Assembly: GCF_000406925.1 (NCBI RefSeq) | Contig: NZ_KE136347.1 | Location: 897,066 to 961,065 of the forward strand | Length of the DNA stretch: 64,000 bases | Reading direction: 5' to 3' | Source: Enterococcus columbae DSM 7374 = ATCC 51263 | Lineage (GTDB): Bacteria > Bacillota > Bacilli > Lactobacillales > Enterococcaceae | Shown: one piece after another, positions 1 through 8,421 of the stretch | Position numbering within the stretch: position 1 is the first letter of the stretch | Layout of the letters: each line of letters starts with the position of its first letter | Translations under genes and position numbers: made by a program | Notes under the pieces: model-generated | Databases searched by the model: none | What the model was told of the DNA's origin: nothing | The model's input: the letters and a program-made list of their open reading frames with translations, nothing else

Positions 1-305
1 TTGTTCGTTAGGGTATCAACAATTACCATTGAGCCATTTGGTCCAAAGCCTTCATAGCGTAATTCTTGATACTGTTCATCGCCGCCACCTTTTGCTTTTT
101 CAATCGCACGATCAATAATATGACGTGGAACATTATATGTTTTTGCTCTTTCAATTACAAAACGTAACTTTTGGTTTGAGTGTGGGTCAGGATCACCTGA
201 TTTTGCTGCTGCATAAATTTCAATACCAAATTTAGCATAAATTCGGCTGTTATTTGCATCTTTCGCAGTTTTCTTCGCTACGATATTTGCCCATTTACGA
301 CCCAT
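1..305 (-). CDS. yebC: YebC/PmpR family protein, YeeI/YebC2-like (C-terminus off the window)
   Basis: Partial gene: the start codon is at 303-305 and the reading frame runs open to base 1, giving the first 101 residues. The product begins MGRKWANI and contains [19 protein letters not shown] and [18 protein letters not shown], which closely matches the YeeN/YeeI branch of the YebC family rather than the MAGHSKW branch. YebC proteins were long annotated as DNA-binding regulators; the YeeI-type paralogue has more recently been linked to relief of ribosome stalling, so a translation role is possible (family knowledge, not visible here). Upstream of ATG there is only a weak GAAGTGAAA-type ribosome site. 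A promoter with 17-bp spacing lies at 360-388. Confidence 0.9.
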   Translation of the reverse strand, partial: MGRKWANIVAKKTAKDANNSRIYAKFGIEIYAAAKSGDPDPHSNQKLRFVIERAKTYNVPRHIIDRAIEKAKGGGDEQYQELRYEGFGPNGSMVIVDTLTN

Positions 306-359
306 AATTTCACTTCACTTTCTATTATTTTCAATTATTTAACAAAAAGGTCCTTACTT

Positions 360-388
360 ATTATACTTTGCTTAGCAGTGATTGTGAA
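360..388 (-). promoter_or_regulatory. Sigma-A-type promoter of the yebC-like gene
   Basis: Read on the minus strand, TTCACA (383-388) and TATAAT (360-365) are separated by 17 bp. The -10 box is 55 bp upstream of the ATG. This is a match to the vegetative consensus only; no start site was mapped. Confidence 0.6.
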
Positions 389-418
389 GTATTTTATCTA
401 TAATTCAGCAGATTTACC

Positions 419-1606
419 TTACAAATCTGCAGGCATAATCGGTAAGCGCCCAAAATTTTGTTCAGCAATCGTCGGTTTGGCTAGCTGATAAATACGATCG
501 CTTTTGATTAATAGTGGCATTTTTAAAGCTGCCGATTGACTCATCCTGGTAATAATAGGATATTGGCAAACTTTTTTTTGCTGACGTAGATATTCTTGAC
601 CTTTTTCACTAAATCCCAGCACATGCAAGCTTAGCTGCGCATGCTGCTTTGTCATTGCTGCTTTTTGGATATTTAATAAAACATAAAGTAATAAACGCTG
701 CAATCTAACCTGAGTATAGCGTTTTGATTTTATGGCCTGAATGAGCTGCGCAAAGCTAGTCACCTCAGTAATCACTTGTTTTAATTTATATTCTAAGCCA
801 TCGACCATTTGATAAATCTGAGCAAGTTCTTCAATCGTACTACTTAATATTCGATATTTCAAATAGGGAAAATAATCTTCCCAGTTAACCGCTTGTTCTT
901 TTAAATCAACAAGTGAGCTATCCGGTAAAAAGTCCTCAATTGCCTGCTTAGCAAAAAAACTCTTGCGGATCGCGCTCGCACTAGCAATGTCTAACATTTT
1001 TGGCTGAGTTAAATCAGGTAGTGTTTCGTCATGATAAGCCGCCTGTAGTCGTTGAATGGGTAATAAAGTTAGCGGTCGCTTCAGCTTCGCATTCGCCTGA
1101 GCATAAGCTAAGGCTAAAATATGATTTGGTTGATTTGGCTGAAAGGTTAGCCTTGAATCAAAGCGACTAAAGACTTGCATCATTTTTTGAGCATAAGTAA
1201 GCTTTGGATCGTCAATAGCTTGAAAAATTGCATTTAATTCCTCTTGGCGTGAAGCAAGTAGTTGGCCTAAGCTTTGATAATCAAAAGCTTGTACTTGATC
1301 CGTACCAAAACATAATATTTCACAGCCTAAAGCATGCAAAAGCTTTAGGCCACCTGTAGCAAAATAATCAGCCGATTGTACCGACCATTCCACCGGCAAT
1401 TCAATGACCAAATCTGCCCCATTAGCCAATGCACTTTTCGCTCGATGCCATTTATCAATAATCGCTGGTTCGCCTCTTTGTAAAAAATTGCCACTCATCA
1501 CTGCAATCATCACATCTGCGTTACTTTTTTGTTTGCTCTGTTTAAGATGATACAAATGTCCATTATGAAACGGATTATATTCAACAATCATGCCACAAGC
1601 TTTCAT
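419..1606 (-). CDS. tmcAL: tRNA(Met) cytidine acetate ligase TmcAL (YlbM family)
   Basis: 395 residues, the usual family length. It begins MKACGMIVEYNPFHNGHLYH, containing the nucleotidyltransferase-like HNGH motif at about residues 14-17, followed by SGNFLQRGEP. In Bacillus subtilis TmcAL uses acetate and ATP to form N4-acetylcytidine at the wobble position of elongator tRNA(Met); the same function is inferred here. The start ATG follows GGAGG by five bases, and that ribosome site directly follows the U-tract of a terminator-like hairpin at 1617-1650, so the gene may be expressed by read-through. No own promoter is evident between the hairpin and the ATG. Confidence 0.93.
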   Translation of the reverse strand: MKACGMIVEYNPFHNGHLYHLKQSKQKSNADVMIAVMSGNFLQRGEPAIIDKWHRAKSALANGADLVIELPVEWSVQSADYFATGGLKLLHALGCEILCFGTDQVQAFDYQSLGQLLASRQEELNAIFQAIDDPKLTYAQKMMQVFSRFDSRLTFQPNQPNHILALAYAQANAKLKRPLTLLPIQRLQAAYHDETLPDLTQPKMLDIASASAIRKSFFAKQAIEDFLPDSSLVDLKEQAVNWEDYFPYLKYRILSSTIEELAQIYQMVDGLEYKLKQVITEVTSFAQLIQAIKSKRYTQVRLQRLLLYVLLNIQKAAMTKQHAQLSLHVLGFSEKGQEYLRQQKKVCQYPIITRMSQSAALKMPLLIKSDRIYQLAKPTIAEQNFGRLPIMPADL

Positions 1607-1616
1607 TCAATCCTCC

Positions 1617-1650
1617 AAAAAAAGTGATTGAAAGCCATAGCTTCAATCAC
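1617..1650 (-). terminator. Intrinsic terminator between the methyltransferase gene and tmcAL
   Basis: Arms GTGATTGAA / TTCAATCAC (1624-1650) with an 8-9 nt loop are followed on the minus strand by seven T residues. The T-run passes directly into the GGAGG ribosome site of tmcAL, an arrangement that could allow attenuation as well as plain termination. Confidence 0.8.
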
Positions 1651-1657
1651 TAGCATT

Positions 1658-2386
1658 TTATTTATAACAAACGAAAAACCATCGACGACTCTTCTCGTTT
1701 GGCTCACTATCAATGAAATCTGCATAAGCCTCAACTTTACTAAAGCCAGCATTTTCTAACATTAATAGATATTGATTTAGCGGATAGGTCCGTTCTTGAT
1801 GAATCTCATCCCGACGCTCAAAGTGCCCATTTTCATTTTGAACAAAAAAGGTTAAAAAATGCTCAATGCTGTGTTGATTTTCACCCGCATAGCTATCCCA
1901 TAAAAAAGCAAAATCTTCCGTTTGATAGTGATAACTATAATTTGGAAAAACCTCATCTATTTGATAAGTTGAATGAACGTCAAAAATAAAAATCCCTTCA
2001 TCTTCTAATATTTGATAGACCCCATCAAAAACTTGTTGGACCGCTTGCTCATCTTCCATATAGCAAATCGAATCTGAAAAACAAGTAATTGCCTCATAGG
2101 TTTCAATATCGGTTAAATCAAGCATATCGCCTTCAACAAATTGAATCGCAACCTGCGCGTCTTGTGCACGCTGAGAAGCAATCATTAGCATCTCCTCAGA
2201 TAAATCCAAAGCAGTGACATCAAAGCCTTGTTTGGCAAAATCTACTGCCAAGGCACCCGTACCACAAGCCAGTTCTAAGATGCGCTTACGATTTCCTAAA
2301 AATTGTAACGAAAAATCTAACCATCTTTGATAAAGACTAGTATCCATTACTTCATCATAAACAAAGGCGAAGGTCTCATAGGCCAT
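1658..2386 (-). CDS. Class I SAM-dependent methyltransferase (YqeM-like)
   Basis: 242 residues. The Rossmann SAM-binding motif ILELACGTGALAV lies near residues 37-49, with the following acidic element ALDLSEEML, so it is a class I methyltransferase. The substrate cannot be read from the sequence. Its place directly after rsfS matches the B. subtilis yqeK-yqeL-yqeM order, which makes it the YqeM counterpart. The ATG lies 11 bp inside the end of rsfS, so the two are translationally coupled; the ribosome site is weak (GTGGGTTGTG). A terminator hairpin follows at 1617-1650. Confidence 0.85.
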   Translation of the reverse strand: MAYETFAFVYDEVMDTSLYQRWLDFSLQFLGNRKRILELACGTGALAVDFAKQGFDVTALDLSEEMLMIASQRAQDAQVAIQFVEGDMLDLTDIETYEAITCFSDSICYMEDEQAVQQVFDGVYQILEDEGIFIFDVHSTYQIDEVFPNYSYHYQTEDFAFLWDSYAGENQHSIEHFLTFFVQNENGHFERRDEIHQERTYPLNQYLLMLENAGFSKVEAYADFIDSEPNEKSRRWFFVCYK

Positions 2387-2744
2387 TATTATTCACAACC
2401 CACTTTTCAAGATTAACAATCGGTGCATCAGACCAAAGCTTCTCTAATTGATAAAATTCACGTTCAGCTTGATTGAAGACGTGAACAATGACATCACCTA
2501 AATCGATTAACACCCATTTAGCTGCATCCTTACCTTCCACTCGTCTTACTGGAATCTGCGCTTTTTCAGCCTGTTCAATCACTTCATCAACAATTGCTAA
2601 AATTCGACGATCCGTATTTCCTGAACAAATAACAAAATAATCAGCTAATAGTGAAATCCCTCGCACATCTAAGGCAACGATGTCTAATGCATGTTTATCG
2701 TCAATCGCCTTAACTGCTACTTCTAATATTTCTGTACTTTCGAT
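2376..2744 (-). CDS. rsfS: Ribosomal silencing factor RsfS, apparent ATC start
   Basis: The product matches RsfS: ILEVAVKAIDDKHALDIVAL at the N-terminus, then DYFVICSG and the C-terminal VIVHVF. RsfS binds L14 (uL14) on the large subunit and blocks subunit joining in starvation. The conserved N-terminus is in frame up to an ATC codon at 2742-2744, eight bases after a perfect AGGAGG and at the position where homologues start with ATG. The frame is closed by TAG 13 bases further upstream (2757-2759, the stop of yqeK), with no ATG, GTG or TTG between. The first canonical start is a GTG at 2664-2666, which would remove 26 conserved residues. I therefore call 122 residues with an ATC start. It overlaps the next gene by 11 bp. 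Confidence 0.85.
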   Translation of the reverse strand: MESTEILEVAVKAIDDKHALDIVALDVRGISLLADYFVICSGNTDRRILAIVDEVIEQAEKAQIPVRRVEGKDAAKWVLIDLGDVIVHVFNQAEREFYQLEKLWSDAPIVNLEKWVVNNNGL

Positions 2745-2756
2745 GGTAAAAACCTC

Positions 2757-3347
2757 CTATTTCTTTACAACCCACTGATTGTAGGTTTCTATTGTTTTTG
2801 GATAAATCGGTAATTCTTTTTTTAATAAAAACTGCAAGGTATGCTTCGTTTCATAAGCAACGGCTGCAGCTAAATTGGTTAACGCAAGCTGTCTAGCTTC
2901 TTGTACACCTGGAAAATCACGATTAGGCTCAACATAATCAGCGACATAAATGACCTGATCTAATAAAGACATCTTAGCAGCACCGGTTGTATGCACACGA
3001 ATCGCTTGGAGAATTTCTTCATCCTCAATGCCTAATTCCTGACGTACAAATTCTGCGCCCACTATGCCATGCCAAATTGCATTATCCCAGTTTAATAAAT
3101 CCGGATCCATTTTCAATTTCTTAATCATAAAAATGAATGCATCATCGCTTCTTTCTTTAGCATAATCATGGGCTAAAGCAGCGATACTCGCTTTATTGGG
3201 GCAACAACCGTACTTTTTAGCTAAAGCAACAGCCATTTCCTCTACTCCAAGCACATGACGAAAACGCTTCTCGCTCATTTGCATTTGTACTTGTTGCATA
3301 AGCTGTTCACGAATGGCTGGGGTATAATTTTCACTAGATATCTTCAA
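2757..3347 (-). CDS. yqeK: YqeK family HD-domain phosphohydrolase (Ap4A hydrolase)
   Basis: 196 residues with HD-domain metal ligands visible: FRHVLGVEEMA (His), ALAHDYAKE (His-Asp), HGIVGAEF (His) and VIYVADYVEPNRDFPG (Asp). YqeK-type enzymes cleave diadenosine tetraphosphate symmetrically to two ADP, limiting an alarmone-like nucleotide. The gene overlaps the end of nadD by 14 bp and is followed 12 bp later by the AGGAGG-preceded start of rsfS, so it belongs to one transcript from yqeG/yqeH onwards. Nothing is missing relative to the family. Confidence 0.92.
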   Translation of the reverse strand: MKISSENYTPAIREQLMQQVQMQMSEKRFRHVLGVEEMAVALAKKYGCCPNKASIAALAHDYAKERSDDAFIFMIKKLKMDPDLLNWDNAIWHGIVGAEFVRQELGIEDEEILQAIRVHTTGAAKMSLLDQVIYVADYVEPNRDFPGVQEARQLALTNLAAAVAYETKHTLQFLLKKELPIYPKTIETYNQWVVKK

Positions 3348-3969
3348 GATAAAGACCTTCTTTTTGAATATATTCTCTTACTTTTTCAGGTACTAAATAT
3401 CGAATACTACAGTTTTGAGCAACTTTTTTACGAATCATCGTCGAACTTAAATCCATCATCGGTGTATCCAACCAAATAATCGGATAATCCGAAGTTACTG
3501 GATAATCTGGCCGTTTTACGCCAACAAATTGTACCAACTGCAATAATTCATCAATTCGATACCATTTTGGTAAGTATTCGACCATATCCCCACCGATAAT
3601 AAAATAAAAATCAGTATCAGGATAGCTTTCAGTTAATTCCTTCATGGTGTCGTACGTATAGCTTTTACCCTGGCGCTTTAATTCAATCGTTTCAATCGCT
3701 AATAATGGATTATCTTCAATAGCTAATTCAAGCATTTTTAAACGATAATGCGCCGGAATCGTCGTTTTTTCATCCACATGGGGTGGTAAAAACTCTGGCA
3801 TTAAATAGACTTTTTCTAAATTTAAAGCCGTGCCGACTTGATCAGCAATCATTAGATGGAGTTGATGTACAGGATTAAAATTCCCACCTAGAATGCCCAC
3901 TTGTTTGCGTTTAGGCGCAAGACTTACCTGCGGCATGGCAATAGTCTCAGTAATCAACTGTCTATTCAT
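3334..3969 (-). CDS. nadD: Nicotinate-nucleotide adenylyltransferase NadD
   Basis: 211 residues. It converts nicotinate mononucleotide and ATP to deamido-NAD in NAD synthesis. The nucleotidyltransferase signature GILGGNFNPVHQLHL (residues ~25-39) keeps both histidines of the HxxH motif but has Leu where many homologues have Gly (HxGH). The C-terminal SSTMIRKKV is the usual ISSTxIR motif. An extra ~20-residue N-terminal arm precedes the Rossmann fold; the chosen ATG has a good AAGGAAGG site. The gene overlaps yqeK by 14 bp. Confidence 0.94.
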   Translation of the reverse strand: MNRQLITETIAMPQVSLAPKRKQVGILGGNFNPVHQLHLMIADQVGTALNLEKVYLMPEFLPPHVDEKTTIPAHYRLKMLELAIEDNPLLAIETIELKRQGKSYTYDTMKELTESYPDTDFYFIIGGDMVEYLPKWYRIDELLQLVQFVGVKRPDYPVTSDYPIIWLDTPMMDLSSTMIRKKVAQNCSIRYLVPEKVREYIQKEGLYLEDI

Positions 3970-3984
3970 ATAATCCTTCCTTAA

Positions 3985-4296
3985 TTATAGTAATTTAAGC
4001 TGCTGTGTAAAGCGTTGATATTTTTCTTTTGAAGAAGCCTTGTATAAAACCAACACTCGACCAATCACCTGTACAATTTCACATTGTAAGGCCTGTGCAA
4101 TCTGCTTGGCCGCATCTTCAGCAATTTCATCCGTATTTTGTAATAAGGAAACTTTAATTAATTCACGTTTTTCTAACGCTTCACCAATTTGTTTATTCAT
4201 CGCATCATTTACGCCACCTTTACCAATCTGAAAAATTGGTTGTAAATGATGGGCTTGACTACGTAAAAAACGTTTTTGTTTTCCGGTTAAACTCAT
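3985..4296 (-). CDS. yhbY: Ribosome assembly RNA-binding protein YhbY (CRM domain)
   Basis: 103 residues, a single CRM domain. The pattern LTGKQKRFLRSQAHHL, followed by FQIGKGG at residues ~22-28, is the GxxG-type RNA-binding loop of YhbY. It is associated with pre-50S particles in other bacteria. AAGGAGG precedes the ATG by six bases. It sits between yqeH and nadD, the conserved order in Firmicutes, and is 12 bp from the end of yqeH. Confidence 0.93.
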   Translation of the reverse strand: MSLTGKQKRFLRSQAHHLQPIFQIGKGGVNDAMNKQIGEALEKRELIKVSLLQNTDEIAEDAAKQIAQALQCEIVQVIGRVLVLYKASSKEKYQRFTQQLKLL

Positions 4297-4308
4297 TTAT
4301 TTTCCTCC

Positions 4309-5421
4309 TTAAATTAGGGCTTTGCGAATAATCACATCGACACCCTTTGGCGCCCAGCCAGCCACAATTGCTGGTTGACTGACCGTAATCCAACCTAAGC
4401 CAGCAAAGACAATATCGGTTTTTTCTTTAATTGAAAATTCAAAACGAACAAGCTCAGGAAATGCGGTGATTTCATCAGCATGTGGTGGCTGTAATAAAGC
4501 GCCCACATGTTTTTGATAAAACTCACTTGCTCCTTTTAACTTAGTTCGATGAATCGTTAAATCATTTGACACATAAGCGATAAATGATGAACGAGCACCA
4601 CTAACAAAATCAAAACGAGCCAAGCCACCTAAAAAGAGGGTTTGTTCTGGATTGAGCTGATAAACCTTGGGCTTGATTTCTTTAGTCGGTGCAATTAGCC
4701 GTAAATCCTTTTTACCTAGATAATGCGCCATTTGATGACGATGAATAATCCCTGGTGTATCAATTAAAAACTGACCATCATCTAAAGGAATTTCAATTTT
4801 ATCCAAGGTCGTTCCTGGAAAACGTGAGGTAGTAATCACTTCTTTTACGTCAGCAACCTGGGCGATAATTTGATTAATCAAAGTAGACTTACCCACATTA
4901 GTTACCCCTACTACATACACATCACGTCCATTTCGATAATGTTCAATCGCTTCTAGGATATCCTGAATTTCGCTTTTTTTCTTAGCGCTAGTTAATAAAA
5001 CATCGACTGGCCGTAAGCCCAATTCATGTGCTCGTTCTTTCATCCATTGAATCAAGCGCCCTTTTTTCAAGGACTTCGGTAATAAATCCACCTTATTTCC
5101 AATCATCAAGACTGGATTGTTACCGACAAAGCGATGAAGTCCAGGAATAATTGAACCATTAAAATCAAAAATATCGACTACATTGACAATTAAAGCATCC
5201 GTATTGCCAATTTCGTTTAACAACCGTAAAAAGTCATCATCAGTTAGTGAAACATCTTGAATTTCATTATAGTGACGCAAACGAAAACAGCGTTGACAAT
5301 AAACTTCACCACTAGCCAATCCTTTTTCCAGTGCAGCTTTTGGGGTAAACCCTAATGCTTGCTGATTTTCTGTTTGAATCGCTACCCCACAGCCAATACA
5401 ATGTAATTGTTCTTCACTCAT
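4309..5421 (-). CDS. yqeH: Ribosome biogenesis GTPase YqeH
   Basis: 370 residues. A zinc finger comes first (CIGCG near residue 9, CQRC near 42), then a circularly permuted GTPase in the order G4 NKVDLLPKS, G5 TSAKK, G1 GVTNVGKSTLIN, switch PGTTLD, G3 DTPG. This order is diagnostic of the YqeH/YlqF/RsgA group. YqeH acts in 30S maturation. The start overlaps the stop of yqeG in an ATGA arrangement, so the two are translationally coupled. Confidence 0.95.
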   Translation of the reverse strand: MSEEQLHCIGCGVAIQTENQQALGFTPKAALEKGLASGEVYCQRCFRLRHYNEIQDVSLTDDDFLRLLNEIGNTDALIVNVVDIFDFNGSIIPGLHRFVGNNPVLMIGNKVDLLPKSLKKGRLIQWMKERAHELGLRPVDVLLTSAKKKSEIQDILEAIEHYRNGRDVYVVGVTNVGKSTLINQIIAQVADVKEVITTSRFPGTTLDKIEIPLDDGQFLIDTPGIIHRHQMAHYLGKKDLRLIAPTKEIKPKVYQLNPEQTLFLGGLARFDFVSGARSSFIAYVSNDLTIHRTKLKGASEFYQKHVGALLQPPHADEITAFPELVRFEFSIKEKTDIVFAGLGWITVSQPAIVAGWAPKGVDVIIRKALI

Positions 5422-5945
5422 ACTAACTCACCTCGCCATTTCATTTCTGGATTATTTTTTAGTAAATGACGCATCACAATTTTTTCACGCCAACGATTGA
5501 TTCGTGTATTCCAAGCATCAGTTTGAACAATTGGTCGAACCAAAACTGACCTTACCTTTGCCGCATGTGCTGCGCGAATGTCAGTCATCAGCTGGTCACC
5601 AACCATTACCACTTCCTCTGGCAGCAAATCCAAAGTAGCTAAGGCTTTTTTAATACCATAGCCAAAGGGTTTCATTGCTCTTGAAATAAATGGTAAATCA
5701 AAACTGGCAACTGCTCGTGCAACCCGAGGCGCCTTGTTATTAGAAACCACAATAACTGGAATGTCTGCTTGTTTCATAGTAACTAACCAATTACGTAGCT
5801 CTTTAGTTCCATCTGGGTTATTCCAAGCAATCAAAGTATTATCTAAGTCCGTTAATACTGCTTTAATTCCATATTTTTTTAATTGATGAGGAGTAATTTG
5901 ATAGATCGATTCTACCATCCAAGTAGGTTTGTATTTTGAAAACAT
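5418..5945 (-). CDS. yqeG: YqeG family HAD-IIIA phosphatase
   Basis: 175 residues from the ATG at 5943-5945, which has AAAGGAG seven bases upstream; the open frame extends 31 codons further but across a hairpin and without family similarity. HAD motifs are visible: motif I LTDLDNTLIAW (two catalytic Asp), motif II VVSNN, and motif IV VGDQLMTDIRAA. Related enzymes act on phosphatidylglycerophosphate in some lineages, but the substrate here is not known. The gene heads the yqeGH-yhbY-nadD-yqeK-rsfS transcript and ends in an ATGA overlap with yqeH. Confidence 0.9.
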   Translation of the reverse strand: MFSKYKPTWMVESIYQITPHQLKKYGIKAVLTDLDNTLIAWNNPDGTKELRNWLVTMKQADIPVIVVSNNKAPRVARAVASFDLPFISRAMKPFGYGIKKALATLDLLPEEVVMVGDQLMTDIRAAHAAKVRSVLVRPIVQTDAWNTRINRWREKIVMRHLLKNNPEMKWRGELV

Positions 5946-5962
5946 AATTGCTCCTTTATTCC

Positions 5963-6011
5963 AAAAAATCGAGGAGTATCTTTTCGGACACTCCTCCATT
6001 TGAAAATTATA
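5963..6011 (-). promoter_or_regulatory. yqeG promoter (-10) followed directly by a terminator-like hairpin
   Basis: On the minus strand a TATAAT box (6006-6011) is followed within nine bases by a stem GGAGTGTCC..GATACTCC (5971-5997, one G-U pair) and then six T residues (5963-5968). The hairpin ends 17 bases before the yqeG ATG. It may stop transcripts arriving from upstream, or act as a 5-prime stem on the yqeG mRNA. The -35 box is poor. Confidence 0.55.
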
Positions 6012-6117
6012 CACTATTTTCAGTCTTTTTGCTAGCAATTCTAAAGACTAAGCTTTTCCCTTTACTTTAATCTTACAAAGGGAACAATCCACTAAACTTC
6101 AGTACATGCAACAAAAG

Positions 6118-7590
6118 CTAAGCCTGATATGCTTTAGGCAAAATAAAGCGCTGATTTTGCTCAAATTGCCGACCAATCATAAACAAGAGATCTTCACGAC
6201 CCTTTGCGGCCATAAATTGTATGCCTTGAGGTAGTCCTTGTAAAGAAAGGCCGGTTGGCAGACTAAGCGCTGGTTGACCCGTTAAATTGGCTAATTGGGT
6301 ATAAGGCGTTAAGGCTAAGCTCTTGGCAAACATATCATAGACTAATGCTTCTCTTTGAGCAAATGAAAGAGTATGGGCGTGAAATAATTGTTCATAAACC
6401 TCTGTACTAAGAAATGCGGTCTGTAAATGTGGCGCACAATCAGCTGTTGTCGGTGTTAAAAACAAATCATAAGTTAAAAACAATTGCTCCATGCTATCGG
6501 CAGCTTCATCCCAATATTCCAAGCTTTGCACATATTGACTAGCTGACATGCTTTGACCTAACTGATAGATAGCCCACGTCATCGGCTCCATATCATCAAG
6601 AGTAAAATGACGGTTAAAGGCCGTTTCCATCTGACTAAACATAGCAGCGGTATCTGCCCCATTCATACGATAATATTGAACCATTAGTTCAGGTAGATTA
6701 ACTGGATACTTGATTTCTACTACTTCATGACCTTGATCGACTAAAAACTTTACAGCAGCTAATACGGCATCTTTAGCTGTAGCTGAAACATTTTTAGCTA
6801 CGGGCGATTCAAGGCAATAGGCAATTTTTAACTTTTTAGGTGGCAAGGCTTGTTGGTGTCGCCATTCACATGCCGGCGCTTGATAAGGAGCGGCCCCTTG
6901 GCTGGTTCGCATTTGATAAAAAAGACTTTCCGTATCACGCATTGAAACCGTTAAAGCAAAAGAAATCGAAGCACCCTGCCAGCCACGCCAGCCATTAGGT
7001 CCTACCGGCATCGTTCCTCGTGTTGGCTTTAAGCCAATCAAACCACAAAAAGAAGCAGGGATCCGGATAGAGCCTCCACCGTCACTGGCTGTAGCCATTG
7101 GGAAAATACCAGCTGCCACAGCACTAGCTGCTCCACCACTTGAGCCACCTGAATAATAATCTAAATGCCACGGATTTTTACATATTCCATGTAAGGCAGA
7201 ATCAGTAATATTTTTAAATCCATATTCTGGAATATTCGTCTGACCTAATGGAATCATCCCTAATTGTTCAATTTTATTAACAAAATGATTATTACTTTGT
7301 GCTCGACTGTTGGCTAAAAGCCTTGAGCCAGCTGTATTTAACCAGCCTTTTTTATTTTGACCTAGTCCTTTTAAGGGAATCGGTAAATATTGAAAAGGCG
7401 AACGAATCGCCTGCACTTGATTCATTTTTTGATAATAAGCCAAGGCTTCATCAGGATTAAATGAAATGAATGCATTGAGCTTAGGCTGCCAATCTTGATA
7501 TTTTTGCGTAATTTCATTTAAATATTCTTCAAAGCTAAACTGTTTCTTTTGTAGCTGTTCGCTTATATATAAAGCATCTTTTATCCTCAT
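6118..7590 (-). CDS. Amidase signature family hydrolase
   Basis: 490 residues. The amidase-signature catalytic triad region is intact: the Lys in [10 protein letters not shown], the first Ser in [15 protein letters not shown] and the nucleophile region [20 protein letters not shown]. Such enzymes hydrolyse small amides. This is not GatA of the glutamyl-tRNA amidotransferase by context (no gatC or gatB nearby), and the natural substrate is unknown. It begins 11 bp after the thioesterase gene, probably as a two-gene transcript. No signal peptide is seen, so it is likely cytoplasmic. Confidence 0.88.
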   Translation of the reverse strand: MRIKDALYISEQLQKKQFSFEEYLNEITQKYQDWQPKLNAFISFNPDEALAYYQKMNQVQAIRSPFQYLPIPLKGLGQNKKGWLNTAGSRLLANSRAQSNNHFVNKIEQLGMIPLGQTNIPEYGFKNITDSALHGICKNPWHLDYYSGGSSGGAASAVAAGIFPMATASDGGGSIRIPASFCGLIGLKPTRGTMPVGPNGWRGWQGASISFALTVSMRDTESLFYQMRTSQGAAPYQAPACEWRHQQALPPKKLKIAYCLESPVAKNVSATAKDAVLAAVKFLVDQGHEVVEIKYPVNLPELMVQYYRMNGADTAAMFSQMETAFNRHFTLDDMEPMTWAIYQLGQSMSASQYVQSLEYWDEAADSMEQLFLTYDLFLTPTTADCAPHLQTAFLSTEVYEQLFHAHTLSFAQREALVYDMFAKSLALTPYTQLANLTGQPALSLPTGLSLQGLPQGIQFMAAKGREDLLFMIGRQFEQNQRFILPKAYQA

Positions 7591-7601
7591 CAGATCACCT
7601 C

Positions 7602-8123
7602 TTACCAGGGAATATTGGTTGATAGCTGGGCAGCAAAATCTTTATACTGCTCACGTTCGTCTAAGCGTGCGCTACGTCTTTTTTCATAACCTTCACAGAC
7701 CAGTTTTTCTTCATCCGTCTCTGGGACAATTTTAGGCACGGTAAAGTCTACTTCCTCGTTCATAAAAGAAGGTACCGCTACAAAAGTCGTAAAACAAGTT
7801 GCTGCTAAATAGCGCTCACCAGTCACTAAATCTTCACCGACAACTTTGACAAACACTTCCATTGATTTATGATGGGTTCCCGATACAAAAGTTTCAATAC
7901 AAACCGAATGATTCGCATGTAACGGCTTTAAGAAATTTAACGAATCAATCGAGGCGGTAACGGCACCTCGCCGGCAATGTCTAGATATTGAAATAGATGC
8001 TGCGTCATCAATCCAGGTCATTAATTTTCCACCAAATAAATAATCAAACGGATTTAAATCGAAAGGAAAAACGCGATGTGTTTGAATTACCTTTGATTCA
8101 CGACAATATTTAAACTCACTCAT
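7602..8123 (-). CDS. Acyl-CoA thioesterase, hotdog fold (YciA/BFIT-like)
   Basis: 173 residues from the ATG at 8121-8123, chosen because AAGGA lies eight bases upstream; an in-frame ATG 18 bases earlier lacks a ribosome site. The sequence FPFDLNPFDYLFGGKLMTWIDD has the hotdog-helix pattern N..g.LFGG..M.W.D of hexameric acyl-CoA thioesterases, followed by the TASID(S)LNFLKP strand. It probably releases fatty acids from acyl-CoA. It is the first gene of a pair with the amidase. Confidence 0.85.
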   Translation of the reverse strand: MSEFKYCRESKVIQTHRVFPFDLNPFDYLFGGKLMTWIDDAASISISRHCRRGAVTASIDSLNFLKPLHANHSVCIETFVSGTHHKSMEVFVKVVGEDLVTGERYLAATCFTTFVAVPSFMNEEVDFTVPKIVPETDEEKLVCEGYEKRRSARLDEREQYKDFAAQLSTNIPW

Positions 8124-8162
8124 ATAATCATTCCTTTTCATTTAGTCCAATCAGCTAAATGA

Positions 8163-8171
8163 ATTATAACA
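8163..8171 (-). promoter_or_regulatory. Extended -10 promoter of the thioesterase-amidase pair
   Basis: On the minus strand TGT-TATAAT (an extended -10) stands 40 bp before the thioesterase start. No good -35 hexamer is present. The rest of the 8172-8377 spacer is AT-rich and shows no further gene or RNA that I can recognise. Confidence 0.45.
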
Positions 8172-8377
8172 TAAGCCGAATGAATGCTCGTAATATTCTG
8201 TCTAGTAACAATATCTCGATAATTATTCAAATAAATTTTATTTTAAATCATACGCTATGCATATCATTCCTTTATCAAATAAGCCTAGCTAACTAATAAA
8301 ATCTTTAAGACTCTCGAAGTTTCTGCAAAATTGACACTAGTTTGCTTACAGCTGATTGACTTATAAAACTGCTTTAA

Positions 8378-8410
8378 ACAAAAAAACCTGCAGGAAATAC
8401 TCCTACAGGT
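8378..8410 (-). terminator. Intrinsic terminator of the amino-acid ABC transporter operon
   Basis: The arms ACCTGTAGGA / TCCTGCAGGT (8386-8410, one G-U pair) with a short loop are followed on the minus strand by a run of T. It lies 11 bp after the stop of the ATPase gene. Confidence 0.88.
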
Positions 8411-8421
8411 AAAATTTATTC

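Noticed and set aside
3255..3479. Plus-strand ORF across the yqeK-nadD junction
   Set aside because: Antisense shadow of two well-supported genes.
3334..3969. NadD with HQLH instead of HxGH taken as a broken active site
   Set aside because: Both histidines are present and, as far as I recall, related Lactobacillales NadD proteins also lack the Gly.
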